From: Oceaniglobus indicus
GTDB lineage: Bacteria > Pseudomonadota > Alphaproteobacteria > Rhodobacterales > Rhodobacteraceae
Assembly (NCBI RefSeq): GCF_002751875.1
Contig: NZ_NMZM01000006.1
Coordinates: 124,001-188,000, forward strand
DNA: 64,000 nucleotides
Reading direction: 5' to 3'
The notes below the pieces were generated by a model. That model worked only from the letters and a program-made list of their open reading frames with translations. It searched no databases and was not told where the DNA came from. Shown piece by piece: positions 43,522 to 52,135 of this stretch (position 1 is its first letter; every line of letters starts with the position of its first letter). The position numbers and the translations under genes were made by a program.

Positions 43522-44703
43522 TCATGCGGCCGCCTTGGCGTGGCCGGTTCCTTCGCGGCGATACACGGCCTGTGCCGCCGCCACGCCCGATCCAAGCGTG
43601 ATGTCGATACCCACGTCAACCATGCACATCTCGGCCGTCGCCAGCCCCGACAGCATCATCGCGTCCGTCATGCTGCCCAGATGGCCGATGCGAAACAGCT
43701 TGCCCGCGACCTCGCCCAAACCGGCGCCGAACGCCATGTCATAGCGGTCCGAGGCGCGTTGCACCACGGCGTTGCCCGCGGGCGTCATGATGCCGCTGAC
43801 GGTGTTGGAATACAAATCGGGCGAGTGTGCACACAGCTTCAGACCCCAGGCCGCAACCGCGGCGCGCACGCCTTCGGCGATCCGGGCGTGACGGGCGAAC
43901 ACGTTCTCGAGCCCTTCTTCCAACAGCAGATCGGTGCTGGCCTTCAACCCGTTGATCAGGCCGACCGCGGGCGTATAGGGATAGCCGTTGGCGGCATATC
44001 CCTTTTCCATGTCGCGGATGTCGAAGAAACAGCGCGGCAGATCCGCCCCCGGAACACAGGCGCGCGCCTTTTCGGAAAAGCCGACGATGGCCAGGCCAGG
44101 GGGCAGCATGAACCCCTTCTGCGATCCGGTCACGGCCACGTCCACGCCCCAATCGTCGAACCGGAAATCCATCGACGCGATGGAACTGACACCATCCACC
44201 AGCAACAGCGCCGGATGCGACGCCGCGTCCATCGCGCGGCGCACGGCGGCGATGTCGGAGACAACGCCGGTGGCGGTTTCGTTGTGGGTGGCCAGCACCG
44301 CCTTGATTTCGTGACCCTTGTCTTCCGACAGGATCGTCTCGAACGCATCGGCCGGCACGCCCTGCCCCCAGGGCGTTTCCACCACATGCACCTCCAGGCC
44401 GAACCGACGGCACATGTCGATCCACTTGTGCGAGAACATGCCGTTGCGCGCCATCAGAACCTTGTCACCCGCCGACAGGGTGTTGCTGATCGCCGTTTCC
44501 CAGCCGCCGGTGCCGGTGGACGGAAACACGAAGATCGACGCGCTGTCGCTTTTCAGGATCGTGCGCACATTGGCCAGCATCGGGTGCAGGATCTTGCCGA
44601 ACGCGGCCGACCGGTGATCGACGGTCGGAATGTTGCAGGCCGCCCGCAGCACTTCGGGGATGTTCGTCGGGCCGGGAATGAAGACGGGGTTCTGGAAGCG
44701 CAT
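43522..44703 (-). CDS. bhcA: Aspartate-glyoxylate aminotransferase BhcA
   Basis: 393 aa with a GAGGAG ribosome-binding site. Class V aminotransferase: NPVFIPGPTNIPE, FPSTGTGGWETAISN, VDGVSSIASMDFRFDDWGVD, and the PLP lysine in VTGSQKGFMLPPG. In the beta-hydroxyaspartate cycle it transfers the amino group from aspartate to glyoxylate, giving glycine and oxaloacetate. It is first in the bhcABCD operon and is divergent from an IclR-type regulator, as in Paracoccus denitrificans. Sequence alone would also fit serine-glyoxylate aminotransferase. Confidence 0.93.
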   Translation of the reverse strand: MRFQNPVFIPGPTNIPEVLRAACNIPTVDHRSAAFGKILHPMLANVRTILKSDSASIFVFPSTGTGGWETAISNTLSAGDKVLMARNGMFSHKWIDMCRRFGLEVHVVETPWGQGVPADAFETILSEDKGHEIKAVLATHNETATGVVSDIAAVRRAMDAASHPALLLVDGVSSIASMDFRFDDWGVDVAVTGSQKGFMLPPGLAIVGFSEKARACVPGADLPRCFFDIRDMEKGYAANGYPYTPAVGLINGLKASTDLLLEEGLENVFARHARIAEGVRAAVAAWGLKLCAHSPDLYSNTVSGIMTPAGNAVVQRASDRYDMAFGAGLGEVAGKLFRIGHLGSMTDAMMLSGLATAEMCMVDVGIDITLGSGVAAAQAVYRREGTGHAKAAA

Positions 44704-44758
44704 GGCAATCTCCTCTGGACTGGCCCCTTCATACCTCAGACGTCAAAGGCTCGCAATT

Positions 44759-44781
44759 TTTTTGAAAATTTTTTTCAAAAA
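44759..44781. promoter_or_regulatory. Perfect inverted repeat, candidate BhcR operator
   Basis: TTTTTGAAAA and TTTTCAAAAA form a perfect 10-bp inverted repeat with a 3-bp spacer, in an otherwise GC-rich genome. It lies 56 bp before the bhcA start, in the gap between bhcA and the divergent bhcR. IclR-type regulators bind palindromes of about this size. The AT-rich tract could also form promoter elements. Confidence 0.6.
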
Positions 44782-44861
44782 CTGGACAATCTCTAAAGCG
44801 GCCTGTTATCAGGTGGTTGAGTTTTTCATATTCCGGCTTCCTTTTTCAGAAAGCGCGCACC

Positions 44862-45692
44862 GTGACCCAGAGCATCCAACCCGCACGCCGCGGCCGCCCC
44901 AGGGCCTTCGACGACAAGACCCCGCAGAACGTCATCAAATCCCTGGATCGCGCGATCCAGGTGCTGGAAACCCTCGCCGGACGCGACAAGGCGACCCTGT
45001 CCGCGCTGGCCCAGGACATGGGCGAATCGCCGGCGACGCTGTACCGCATCCTCACGACGCTCCAGATCCGCGGCCTCGCCGATCTGGACGAGACGGATCA
45101 AACCTGGGCCGTCGGCGCCGGTGCCTTCCTGATCGGTGCCGCGTTCCTGCGCCGCACGGCGCTGGTCGACGTCGCCCGCCCGATCCTGCGCACCTTGATG
45201 GAGACCACGGGCGAAACGGCGAACCTCGGTGTCGAACGGGGCGATCAGGTGCTGTTCGTGTCCCAGGCCGAAACCCACGCCACGATCCGCGCCTTCTTCC
45301 CACCGGGCAGCCTGTCGCCCCTGCACGCTTCCGGCATCGGCAAGGCGCTTCTTTCGCGCTGGGGCGATGCGCGGCTCGACCGCTATTTCGCAAAAACGCC
45401 GCTGGAACGCTTCACTCCCCACACATTGACCGATCCCGATGCCCTGCGCGCCGACCTGCGCCTGACCCGCGATCGCGGCTATGCGGTCGACGCCGAGGAA
45501 AAGAACATCGGGATGCGCTGCATCGCCGCGCCGGTCACCAACGCCATGGGCGACATCGTCGCCGGCCTCTCGGTCTCCGGTCCCACCAGCCGGATCGACA
45601 CCGAAGCGAGTCCCGCGTTGGCGGGGGAAACCCTGCGCGCGGCCCATGCGCTGTCACGTGCCATGGGCGCTTCGCCCGATGCGGATGCCTGA
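44862..45692 (+). CDS. bhcR: IclR-family regulator BhcR
   Basis: 276 aa from a GTG at VTQSIQPARRGRP; the frame is open 15 codons further up to a TTG. An N-terminal winged helix (SLDRAIQVLETLAGRDKATLSALAQDM, SPATLYRILTTLQ) precedes the IclR effector domain (GAAFLRRTALVDVARPIL; GSLSPLHASGIGKALLS; VDAEEKNIGMRCIAAPV). In Paracoccus, BhcR senses glyoxylate and controls the bhc genes. Here it is divergent from bhcA with the shared inverted repeat between them. Confidence 0.9.
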   Translation: MTQSIQPARRGRPRAFDDKTPQNVIKSLDRAIQVLETLAGRDKATLSALAQDMGESPATLYRILTTLQIRGLADLDETDQTWAVGAGAFLIGAAFLRRTALVDVARPILRTLMETTGETANLGVERGDQVLFVSQAETHATIRAFFPPGSLSPLHASGIGKALLSRWGDARLDRYFAKTPLERFTPHTLTDPDALRADLRLTRDRGYAVDAEEKNIGMRCIAAPVTNAMGDIVAGLSVSGPTSRIDTEASPALAGETLRAAHALSRAMGASPDADA

Positions 45693-45776
45693 GCGGACCA
45701 GCGCGCACCCACGGACCCGCCTGCGCCGAAGGCGCGGGTGGGGATACGGAATCGCGCCGCGGGCGCGGCCTTCGGA

Positions 45777-47483
45777 TCACCCCCTGCCGATGATTTCGAA
45801 CCGCGTGACGTCGACCATGCCGCGATCCGTGATCTTCAGCATCGGGATCACCGGCAGGGCCAGAAACGCCAGTTGCAGGAACGGCTCATCCAGAACCACA
45901 CCCAACGATTTCGCCGCCGCCCGCAAATCCATCAGGTCGGCGCGCACGCGCTCGAACGGCTCAAGGCTCATCAGTCCCGCCACAGGCAGGGCCAGCTCGG
46001 CCAAAACCTCGCCATCCTTCACCACGACGAAGCCACCCTCGATCTCGCCCAGCCGGTTCGCGGCCATCGCCATGTCCGCGTAATCCACACCGACGACGGC
46101 GATGTTGTGGTGGTCGTGACACACGGTCGATGCGATGGCCCCCGCCTGCATCCCGAAGCCGCGCACGAAACCGTTGGCGATGTTGCCGTTCTTTCCGTGC
46201 CGCTCGATCACCGTGATGCGCGCCAGGTCGCGCGCCGCATCGGGGCGCTTGTCGCCGTCCGTCACCGCAACATCTTCCGTCAGATGTTCGGTGATGATCT
46301 TGCCGGGCAGGATCCCGATCACATCCGTCTGCGCCCGGTTCGATGTCGCGCGGAACGACCCTGCCGTCACCGCCGGCGCCTTGACCGAGGCCCGCCCGAT
46401 GGGCGCCACGATACGGCGGGCCGCGAACGCCGCGTCCCCCACCACCGTGCCGCCACAGATCACCCGTTCCGCGTCGCACGCCTCCAGCGACCGCACCGCG
46501 ACGATATCGGCCCGCTTGCCCGGCGCGATCTGGCCGCGATCCTTCAGCCCGAACGCCTCGGCCGCCGACAGCGACGCCGCGCGGTACGCCGCCAGAGGTG
46601 TCGCACCCCCGGCGATGGCCGTGCGGATCATATGATCCAGATGCCCCTCCTCGCCGATGTCCAGCGGATTGCGGTCATCGGTGCAGAAACACAGGTAGGG
46701 CGAATTGCGCTCGCTCAGCAGCGGCAGCAGCGCCGCCAGATCCTTTGACACAGATCCCTCGCGGATCAGGATCCGCATTCCCTTGCGCAACTTCTCCAAC
46801 GCCTCTTCGGCGGTCGTCGCCTCGTGCTCCGTCCGGATCCCGGCGGCGACATAGGCGTTCAGGTCGCGCCCCGACAGCATCGGCGCATGGCCATCGATAT
46901 GGCCACCCCGGAACGCCTGAAGCTTCTCCATGCAGGCCGGATCGCGATGCACGACGCCGGGATAGTTCATGAATTCCGCCAGGCCCAGAACGGCCGGATG
47001 ATCGCGCAGCGCCACAAGGTCGGACGCGCCGATCTCGGCCCCTGCCGTTTCCATATGCGACGACGGCACGCAGGACGACAGGTTGACCCGGATCGACATC
47101 ACCGTTTCCAGCGCCGCGTCCAGGAAATACCGGATCCCGTCGACCCCCAGGACATTGGCGATCTCATGGGGATCGCAGATCGCCGTGGTCACGCCCAACG
47201 GCGCCACGCAACGTTCGAACTCGAACGGAGTGACCAGCGAACTTTCGATATGCAGATGCGTGTCGATGAACCCGGGCACAAGGATGGCGCCGCCGACATC
47301 CACAACCTCGCGCCCGTCATACCGGTCGCCGATGCCGACGATGGTATCGCCCGTGATCGCCACGTCGCCGTCGATCAGATCACCGGTGATGACATCGAAG
47401 ACCCGTCCACCCCGCAACACCAGGTCGGCGGGCGATTCTCCACGCGCCGTTTCGATGACTCGCGACAGGGACGGGTGGGTCAT
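45777..47483 (-). CDS. ade: Adenine deaminase
   Basis: 568 aa, the usual length for the Ade family of the amidohydrolase superfamily. Metal-site motifs: [16 protein letters not shown], then [46 protein letters not shown]. It converts adenine to hypoxanthine and ammonia for purine salvage. It is a single gene, convergent with bhcR and divergent from the long gap before rsgA. Confidence 0.94.
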   Translation of the reverse strand: MTHPSLSRVIETARGESPADLVLRGGRVFDVITGDLIDGDVAITGDTIVGIGDRYDGREVVDVGGAILVPGFIDTHLHIESSLVTPFEFERCVAPLGVTTAICDPHEIANVLGVDGIRYFLDAALETVMSIRVNLSSCVPSSHMETAGAEIGASDLVALRDHPAVLGLAEFMNYPGVVHRDPACMEKLQAFRGGHIDGHAPMLSGRDLNAYVAAGIRTEHEATTAEEALEKLRKGMRILIREGSVSKDLAALLPLLSERNSPYLCFCTDDRNPLDIGEEGHLDHMIRTAIAGGATPLAAYRAASLSAAEAFGLKDRGQIAPGKRADIVAVRSLEACDAERVICGGTVVGDAAFAARRIVAPIGRASVKAPAVTAGSFRATSNRAQTDVIGILPGKIITEHLTEDVAVTDGDKRPDAARDLARITVIERHGKNGNIANGFVRGFGMQAGAIASTVCHDHHNIAVVGVDYADMAMAANRLGEIEGGFVVVKDGEVLAELALPVAGLMSLEPFERVRADLMDLRAAAKSLGVVLDEPFLQLAFLALPVIPMLKITDRGMVDVTRFEIIGRG

Positions 47484-47654
47484 TCCATGGACTCCTCGGG
47501 GCAGGAATATCAGCTGTGGCAGATTGGCATCAATTCTTCACCAAGGTCCAGCCCGCCCAACTCATCGTGTGGTTGTGCTGGTTTTGCGACCGGCCGAATG
47601 TTATGAATAATCGAGTTGAACGTGGAACTTCCCGGGTATTTCCCGGTTGGGTGA
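47484..47654. other. Intergenic DNA upstream of the candidate small RNA
   Basis: Must contain the ade promoter on the minus strand. On the plus strand, GGAAC at 47624 and GGTT at 47645 are 16 bp apart, close to the EcfG-type sigma consensus (GGAAC, 16-17 bp, CGTT), and TTGAAC with a later TATTTC offers a weaker sigma-32-like alternative. No protein gene is supported. Confidence 0.35.
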
Positions 47655-47772
47655 CAAGCATTCACCGACCTGCCCGTTCGATCACACGTTAGATTTACGG
47701 TTTCGCCCCCAAGCGGCGCAACCTCGTTTCCTCCCTGACTGGACAGGCCGCACTTCGGTGCGGCCTTTTTTT
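47655..47772 (+). ncRNA. Candidate small RNA ending in a perfect terminator
   Basis: A strong plus-strand terminator ends here, yet the nearest plus-strand gene upstream is bhcR, 2 kb away with ade antisense between, so a separate short transcript is implied. The 5' end is inferred from a possible promoter at 47624-47648. The stretch has no open frame with a ribosome-binding site. TTTCCTCCCTG at 47728 lies outside the terminator stem and is complementary to Shine-Dalgarno sequences, as in several alphaproteobacterial trans-acting RNAs. I could not match it to 6S, SRP or tmRNA. Confidence 0.45.
47746..47772 (+). terminator. Intrinsic terminator with TTCG tetraloop
   Basis: GGCCGCAC, loop TTCG, GTGCGGCC, then seven Ts. 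A perfect 8-bp stem with a stable tetraloop. There is no such T run on the other strand, so it acts on plus-strand transcripts. Confidence 0.92.
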
Positions 47773-48068
47773 CCGCCCCGAAGTCCGGCGCGCACCATCA
47801 TGCCTCCGCGCATGATTGACTTGCGCCGCGTTCTGGCAATAGTCGTCCGGGCCGGGGCAGAAGGCCGCTGTTGAGCCCCCCGCGGCGCGATGGGGTCGCG
47901 ACATGTCTCGGGCTTATGGACGCCGCGCACTGAAACCGGATCGAACGACACAGGATGACAGGTATTGCGCCACCCGGCTCCCAGCGGGACATCTCGATCT
48001 GACCGGCGCCGGATCGGCACCGATGTGGCCCGCCGCGCCGTGCGCCTGAACGGTCGCGGGGGCCCGGC
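47773..48068. other. Intergenic DNA between the terminator and rsgA
   Basis: About 296 bp. It should contain the rsgA promoter. I see no further hairpin with a T run, no repeat and no convincing short gene. Confidence 0.4.
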
Positions 48069-49064
48069 ATGAACCCCGACGCCGTGACGCTTGCCAAGTT
48101 GGGCTGGACAGACCATTTCGCCGATCAGTGCGAGGCGTCCGAATCGTCCTCCGCCGCGCGCCTGTCCGCCGTCAGCCGCGACGATGCCATCGGCCTGACA
48201 CCATCGGGCCCCCGCCCCCTGGTCCTGCCCGGCACGCAGAGCGCCGCCGATTACGCCGTCGGCGACTGGGTCATTCTCCATGCCGACACCGGACGCATCC
48301 TGCGCCGGCTTGCGCGCACGTCCGTGCTGCGCCGTCGCGCCGCGGGCACCGGGCGCGCCGTGCAACTGATCGCCGCCAACATCGACACGTTGTTCATCGT
48401 CAGCTCGTGCAACGACGATTTCAATCCCGCCCGGCTGGAACGCTATCTGGTGCTGGCCGCGGAATCCGGCATCGACCCGGTGATCCTGCTGACCAAGGCC
48501 GACCGCACCGACGATCCCGCGAACTTCGTGAACGCCGCCCGCGCCTTGGCCGCAGACCTGCCCGTGGCCGCCGTCAATGCCAAGAACCCGGCCACGGCCG
48601 ACCTGATGGCGGGCTGGCTGGGCCGCGGGCGCACCGGCGCGCTGCTGGGTTCGTCCGGGGTGGGCAAGACGACGCTGCTGAACGCCATGACCGGCGGCGA
48701 TGCTGCAACCGGCGAAATCCGCGAGGATGATGCCAGAGGCCGCCACACGACCACGGCGCGCGGCCTGTTCGCGGCGCGCGGCGGTGCATGGCTGGTCGAT
48801 ACGCCGGGCATGCGCGCGATCCGCCTGGCCGATGTGGGCGATGGCATCGACGCGGTGTTCTCGGACATCTCGGATCTGGCCGCCGCCTGCCGGTTTTCGG
48901 ACTGCGCGCACCAGGGCGAACCGGGATGCGCCGTTCAGGCGGCACTGGCCGATGGCACGCTGCCGGCGGCGCGCCTTGATCGCTGGCGCAAGCTGAAGCT
49001 GGAAGAGGCCGACAACACCACGCTTTTGCAACGGGCCCGCCGAACCGGGCGCCGGCGCCGCTGA
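48069..49064 (+). CDS. rsgA: Ribosome small-subunit GTPase RsgA
   Basis: 331 aa. OB-fold N-domain (GDWVILHADTGRILRRL) followed by a circularly permuted GTPase: TKAD (G4), GSSGVGKTTLLNAM (G1), RHTTTARGLF (G2) and DTPGMRAI (G3). The C-terminal zinc site is CRFSDCAHQGEPGC. RsgA helps mature the 30S subunit. It precedes dnaX by 78 bp. Confidence 0.95.
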   Translation: MNPDAVTLAKLGWTDHFADQCEASESSSAARLSAVSRDDAIGLTPSGPRPLVLPGTQSAADYAVGDWVILHADTGRILRRLARTSVLRRRAAGTGRAVQLIAANIDTLFIVSSCNDDFNPARLERYLVLAAESGIDPVILLTKADRTDDPANFVNAARALAADLPVAAVNAKNPATADLMAGWLGRGRTGALLGSSGVGKTTLLNAMTGGDAATGEIREDDARGRHTTTARGLFAARGGAWLVDTPGMRAIRLADVGDGIDAVFSDISDLAAACRFSDCAHQGEPGCAVQAALADGTLPAARLDRWRKLKLEEADNTTLLQRARRTGRRRR

Positions 49065-49142
49065 AACCCGCGGCCAACGGTTTACGCCACCCCCCGGTTG
49101 CGCCTAGATTGACCTCGGCCCGTTCCCAACCCCCGAGTCCCC

Positions 49143-50876
49143 ATGTCAGATGCCGCCCCCTATCTGGTGCTTGCCCGCAAATACCGCCCCGCGACCTTTG
49201 CCGACCTGATCGGCCAAGACGCGATGGTGCGCACGCTCAAGAACGCCTTCCAGGCCGATCGCATCGCCCAGGCATTCATCCTGACCGGCATCCGCGGCAC
49301 GGGAAAGACGACGACCGCGCGGATCATCGCCAAGGGCATGAACTGCATCGGCCCCGACGGGAACGGCGGCCCGACGACCACGCCCTGCGGTGTCTGCGGC
49401 CCCTGCAAGGGCATCGCCGAAGGGCGGTTCTTCGACGTGCTGGAAATCGACGCCGCGTCGTCGACGGGCGTTGAAAACGTCCGCGAGCTGAACGCCATGG
49501 CCAACACCCGCCCTGCCGAAGGCCGGTTCAAGATCTTCATCATCGACGAGGTCCACATGCTTTCCACGGCGGCGTTCAACGCGCTGCTGAAGACGCTGGA
49601 AGAACCGCCGCCGCACACGAAATTCATCATGGCGACGACCGAAATCCGCAAGGTGCCGGTGACGGTTCTGTCGCGTTGTCAGCGGTTCGATTTGCGCCGC
49701 ATCGAACCCGAGGTGATGATCGCCCATCTGTCGCGCATCGCCGGGCTGGAAGGCGCCGAGATCGCCGACGACGCGCTGGCGCTGATCACCCGGGCCGCCG
49801 AAGGATCGGTGCGCGACGCCATGTCGCTGATGGATCAGGCCATCGCCCATGGCGCGGGCGAAACCACCGCCGACCAGGTGCGCGCCATGCTTGGGCTGGC
49901 TGACCGGGGTCGCGTGCTCGACCTGTTCGACATGGTGATGAAGGGCAACGCGGCCGGCGCGCTGTCGGAACTGTCGGCGCAATATTCCGATGGTGCCGAT
50001 CCCATGGCGGTGCTGCGCGACCTGGCCGAGATCACCCATTGGCTGTCGGTGATCAAGGTCACGCCCGACGCGGCCGAAGATCCCACCATCGGCCCCGACG
50101 AGCGGGCGCGCGGCATGGCGATGGCCGAAACATTGCCCATGCGGGTGCTGACGCGGACCTGGCAGATGCTGCTGAAGGCCCTGGAAGAGGTGGCGCAAGC
50201 CCCCAACCCGATGATGGCTGCCGAAATGGCGGTGATCCGTCTGACCCATGTCGCCGACCTGCCGGTTCCCGGCGATCTGGTCAAGAAACTCCAGGACACG
50301 CCGCGCCCCGCCGGCCCCGCACCGACACGGGATGGCGCCACGGGGGGCAAAGGCGGACCACAGGCGCGCCGGTCGCAGCCCGCCAGCGGTCCGGGCGGCG
50401 GCGCAGCGGCCCTTGCCGTTCAACCCGACACCGGCGCGCTGGCCCGGTTTGCCACCTTCCCCCAGGTGGTCGACCTGATCCGCGCGAACCGGGACGCAAA
50501 GCTGCTGATCGACGTCGAAACCGGCGTGCAGCTGGTCAGCTATTCGCCGGGTCGCATCGAATTCGTCCCGACCCAGGCCGCGCCCCGTGACCTGCCCGCG
50601 CGCCTCGCGCAACGGCTGCAACTGTGGACCGGTGCGCGCTGGGCCGTCAGCGTGGTGAACGACGGCGGCGCCCCCACCATCGCCGCCCTGCGCGACGCCG
50701 AAGCCGACGACCTGCGCGCCCGGGCCATCGAACACCCGCTGATGCAGGCGGTGCTTCAGGCGTTTCCCGACGCACGCATCGTCGACATCCGCACCCCCGA
50801 AGCGATCGCACAGGAAGCGGCGGCATCCGCCCTTCCCGAGGTCGAGGATGAATGGGATCCGTTCGAAGACCAATAG
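49143..50876 (+). CDS. dnaX: DNA polymerase III subunit gamma/tau
   Basis: 577 aa. AAA+ clamp-loader ATPase with Walker A GIRGTGKTT, zinc ligands in CGVCGPCKG, Walker B FIIDEVHML and the sensor SRCQRFDLRR. After about residue 370 a Pro/Gly/Ala-rich linker leads to a C-terminal tau-type domain (FPQVVDLIRANRDAKLLIDVE; LWTGARWAVSVVND). It is the clamp-loader motor of the replisome. It is followed by ybaB and recR, the standard order. Confidence 0.97.
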   Translation: MSDAAPYLVLARKYRPATFADLIGQDAMVRTLKNAFQADRIAQAFILTGIRGTGKTTTARIIAKGMNCIGPDGNGGPTTTPCGVCGPCKGIAEGRFFDVLEIDAASSTGVENVRELNAMANTRPAEGRFKIFIIDEVHMLSTAAFNALLKTLEEPPPHTKFIMATTEIRKVPVTVLSRCQRFDLRRIEPEVMIAHLSRIAGLEGAEIADDALALITRAAEGSVRDAMSLMDQAIAHGAGETTADQVRAMLGLADRGRVLDLFDMVMKGNAAGALSELSAQYSDGADPMAVLRDLAEITHWLSVIKVTPDAAEDPTIGPDERARGMAMAETLPMRVLTRTWQMLLKALEEVAQAPNPMMAAEMAVIRLTHVADLPVPGDLVKKLQDTPRPAGPAPTRDGATGGKGGPQARRSQPASGPGGGAAALAVQPDTGALARFATFPQVVDLIRANRDAKLLIDVETGVQLVSYSPGRIEFVPTQAAPRDLPARLAQRLQLWTGARWAVSVVNDGGAPTIAALRDAEADDLRARAIEHPLMQAVLQAFPDARIVDIRTPEAIAQEAAASALPEVEDEWDPFEDQ

Positions 50877-51021
50877 CCGCTGTTTGCCGGATCGCCGGGG
50901 TTCCGCTGCGCCGGAAACGCGGCCGCAGCCGTCCGGTGCAACCGTCTTTTGCACCCGACCCTTGTTCCGGCCGCCCCCTGCCCGTATCTCTGTTCCGACA
51001 AACCGGAACGGAGGAGCGGAC

Positions 51022-51366
51022 ATGCTCAAGGGACTAGGCGGGCTCGGCGACATGGGCAAGATGATGAAGGCGGCCCAGGACATGCAGGGCAAGATGACCG
51101 AGCTTCAGGAACAGCTCGAAACCATGACGGTCGAGGGGCAGTCCGGCGCCGGCCTGGTCAAGGCAACCGCCACGGCCAAGGGCGTTCTGACCGGGCTGGA
51201 CATCGACCCCTCGATCTTCAACCCGGATGAAAAGGAAGTGGTGGAAGACCTGATCCTTGCGGCGATCAAGGACGCCCAGTCCAAGGCCGCCGAAAAGAGC
51301 CAGGAAGAACTGGGCAAGCTGACCGAAGGTCTCGGCCTGCCGCCCGGCTTCAAGATGCCCTTCTGA
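51022..51366 (+). CDS. ybaB: YbaB/EbfC nucleoid-associated protein
   Basis: 114 aa from an ATG preceded by CGGAGGAGCGGAC. Family features: MGKMMKAAQDMQGKMTELQE, GAGLVKATATAKG, DEKEVVEDLILAAIKDA and a C-terminal GLPPGFKMPF. It forms small DNA-binding dimers. Its position between dnaX and recR is the common one. Confidence 0.95.
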   Translation: MLKGLGGLGDMGKMMKAAQDMQGKMTELQEQLETMTVEGQSGAGLVKATATAKGVLTGLDIDPSIFNPDEKEVVEDLILAAIKDAQSKAAEKSQEELGKLTEGLGLPPGFKMPF

Positions 51367-51399
51367 GGGCTGCCACCCCACGAACCGACACCGGATCCA

Positions 51400-51424
51400 G
51401 CGAAACCGCCTCTTTCGGTTTCGC
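51400..51424 (+). other. Hairpin between ybaB and recR
   Basis: GCGAAACCG pairs perfectly with CGGTTTCGC across a 7-nt loop. No T run follows directly, so it may be an attenuator, a processing site or a weak terminator. A dispersed repeat follows about 35 bp later. Confidence 0.5.
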
Positions 51425-51457
51425 CCTCCGCCTGTCTCGAACCGGAGCATATCCCTG

Positions 51458-51480
51458 CTTTTTCTTGCTGAAAATACTCA
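51458..51480 (+). repeat. Dispersed 23-nt intergenic motif, copy B
   Basis: Same motif as at 41330 (CTTTTTCTTGCT, 2 changed bases, AAATACTCA). It lies just before recR, downstream of a hairpin, as does copy A. Confidence 0.55.
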
Positions 51481-51510
51481 CTGCACAGCACCCGCCCCAA
51501 AGCGGCCGGC

Positions 51511-52110
51511 ATGAATGACGCACCGTCGGACATCGAGGCGCTGATCGCGCTGATGGCGCGGTTGCCCGGTCTCGGCCCCCGATCGGCCCGCCGCGCCGTC
51601 CTTCAGCTGATCAAGAAGCGCGGCCAGCTTTTGATCCCGCTTGCCGAGGCGATGGTGAAGGTCGGGGAAACCGCCCGTGAATGTCTGCGCTGCGGCAACA
51701 TCGGCGCCGCCGACCTCTGCGAGATCTGCGCCAGCGAAAAACGCGCCACCGGCGAGATCTGCGTGGTCGAGGACGTGGCCGACCTCTGGGCCATGGAGCG
51801 GGGGCGCGCGTTCAAGGGGCGCTATCACGTTCTGGGCGGCACGCTGTCGGCGCTTGATGCCGTGGGCCCCGATGAATTGCGCATCCCGCGTCTGATCGAC
51901 CGGCTGGAGCCCGAGGGCGTTACCGAGGTCATCCTCGCCCTGAACGCCACGGTCGACGGTCAGACCACGGCCCATTACATCGCCGAACAGATGCATGATC
52001 TGGGCATCGCCGTCACCTCGCTGGCCCAGGGCGTGCCGATCGGGGGAGAGCTGGATTACCTCGACGACGGCACCATCGGCGCGGCGCTGCGCGCTCGCAA
52101 GGCGTTCTGA
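51511..52110 (+). CDS. recR: Recombination mediator RecR
   Basis: 199 aa. Helix-hairpin-helix part ([21 protein letters not shown]), zinc finger CLRCGNIG...CEIC, Toprim domain ([31 protein letters not shown]) and C-terminal [24 protein letters not shown]. It works with RecF/RecO to load RecA at gaps. It ends 26 bp from the convergent MBL-fold gene. Confidence 0.97.
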   Translation: MNDAPSDIEALIALMARLPGLGPRSARRAVLQLIKKRGQLLIPLAEAMVKVGETARECLRCGNIGAADLCEICASEKRATGEICVVEDVADLWAMERGRAFKGRYHVLGGTLSALDAVGPDELRIPRLIDRLEPEGVTEVILALNATVDGQTTAHYIAEQMHDLGIAVTSLAQGVPIGGELDYLDDGTIGAALRARKAF

Positions 52111-52135
52111 AGCGGCGCTGCGCGCCCGTCCTCAG

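Noticed and set aside
47484-48068. 6S RNA or tmRNA in the long gap before rsgA
   Set aside because: No long closing stem typical of 6S and no tRNA-like end. Only a general small-RNA call is supported.
50877-51021. Possible SRP RNA beside dnaX, where some bacteria carry it
   Set aside because: A CCGGAAACG hairpin is present, but the conserved SRP core and asymmetric loop could not be found.
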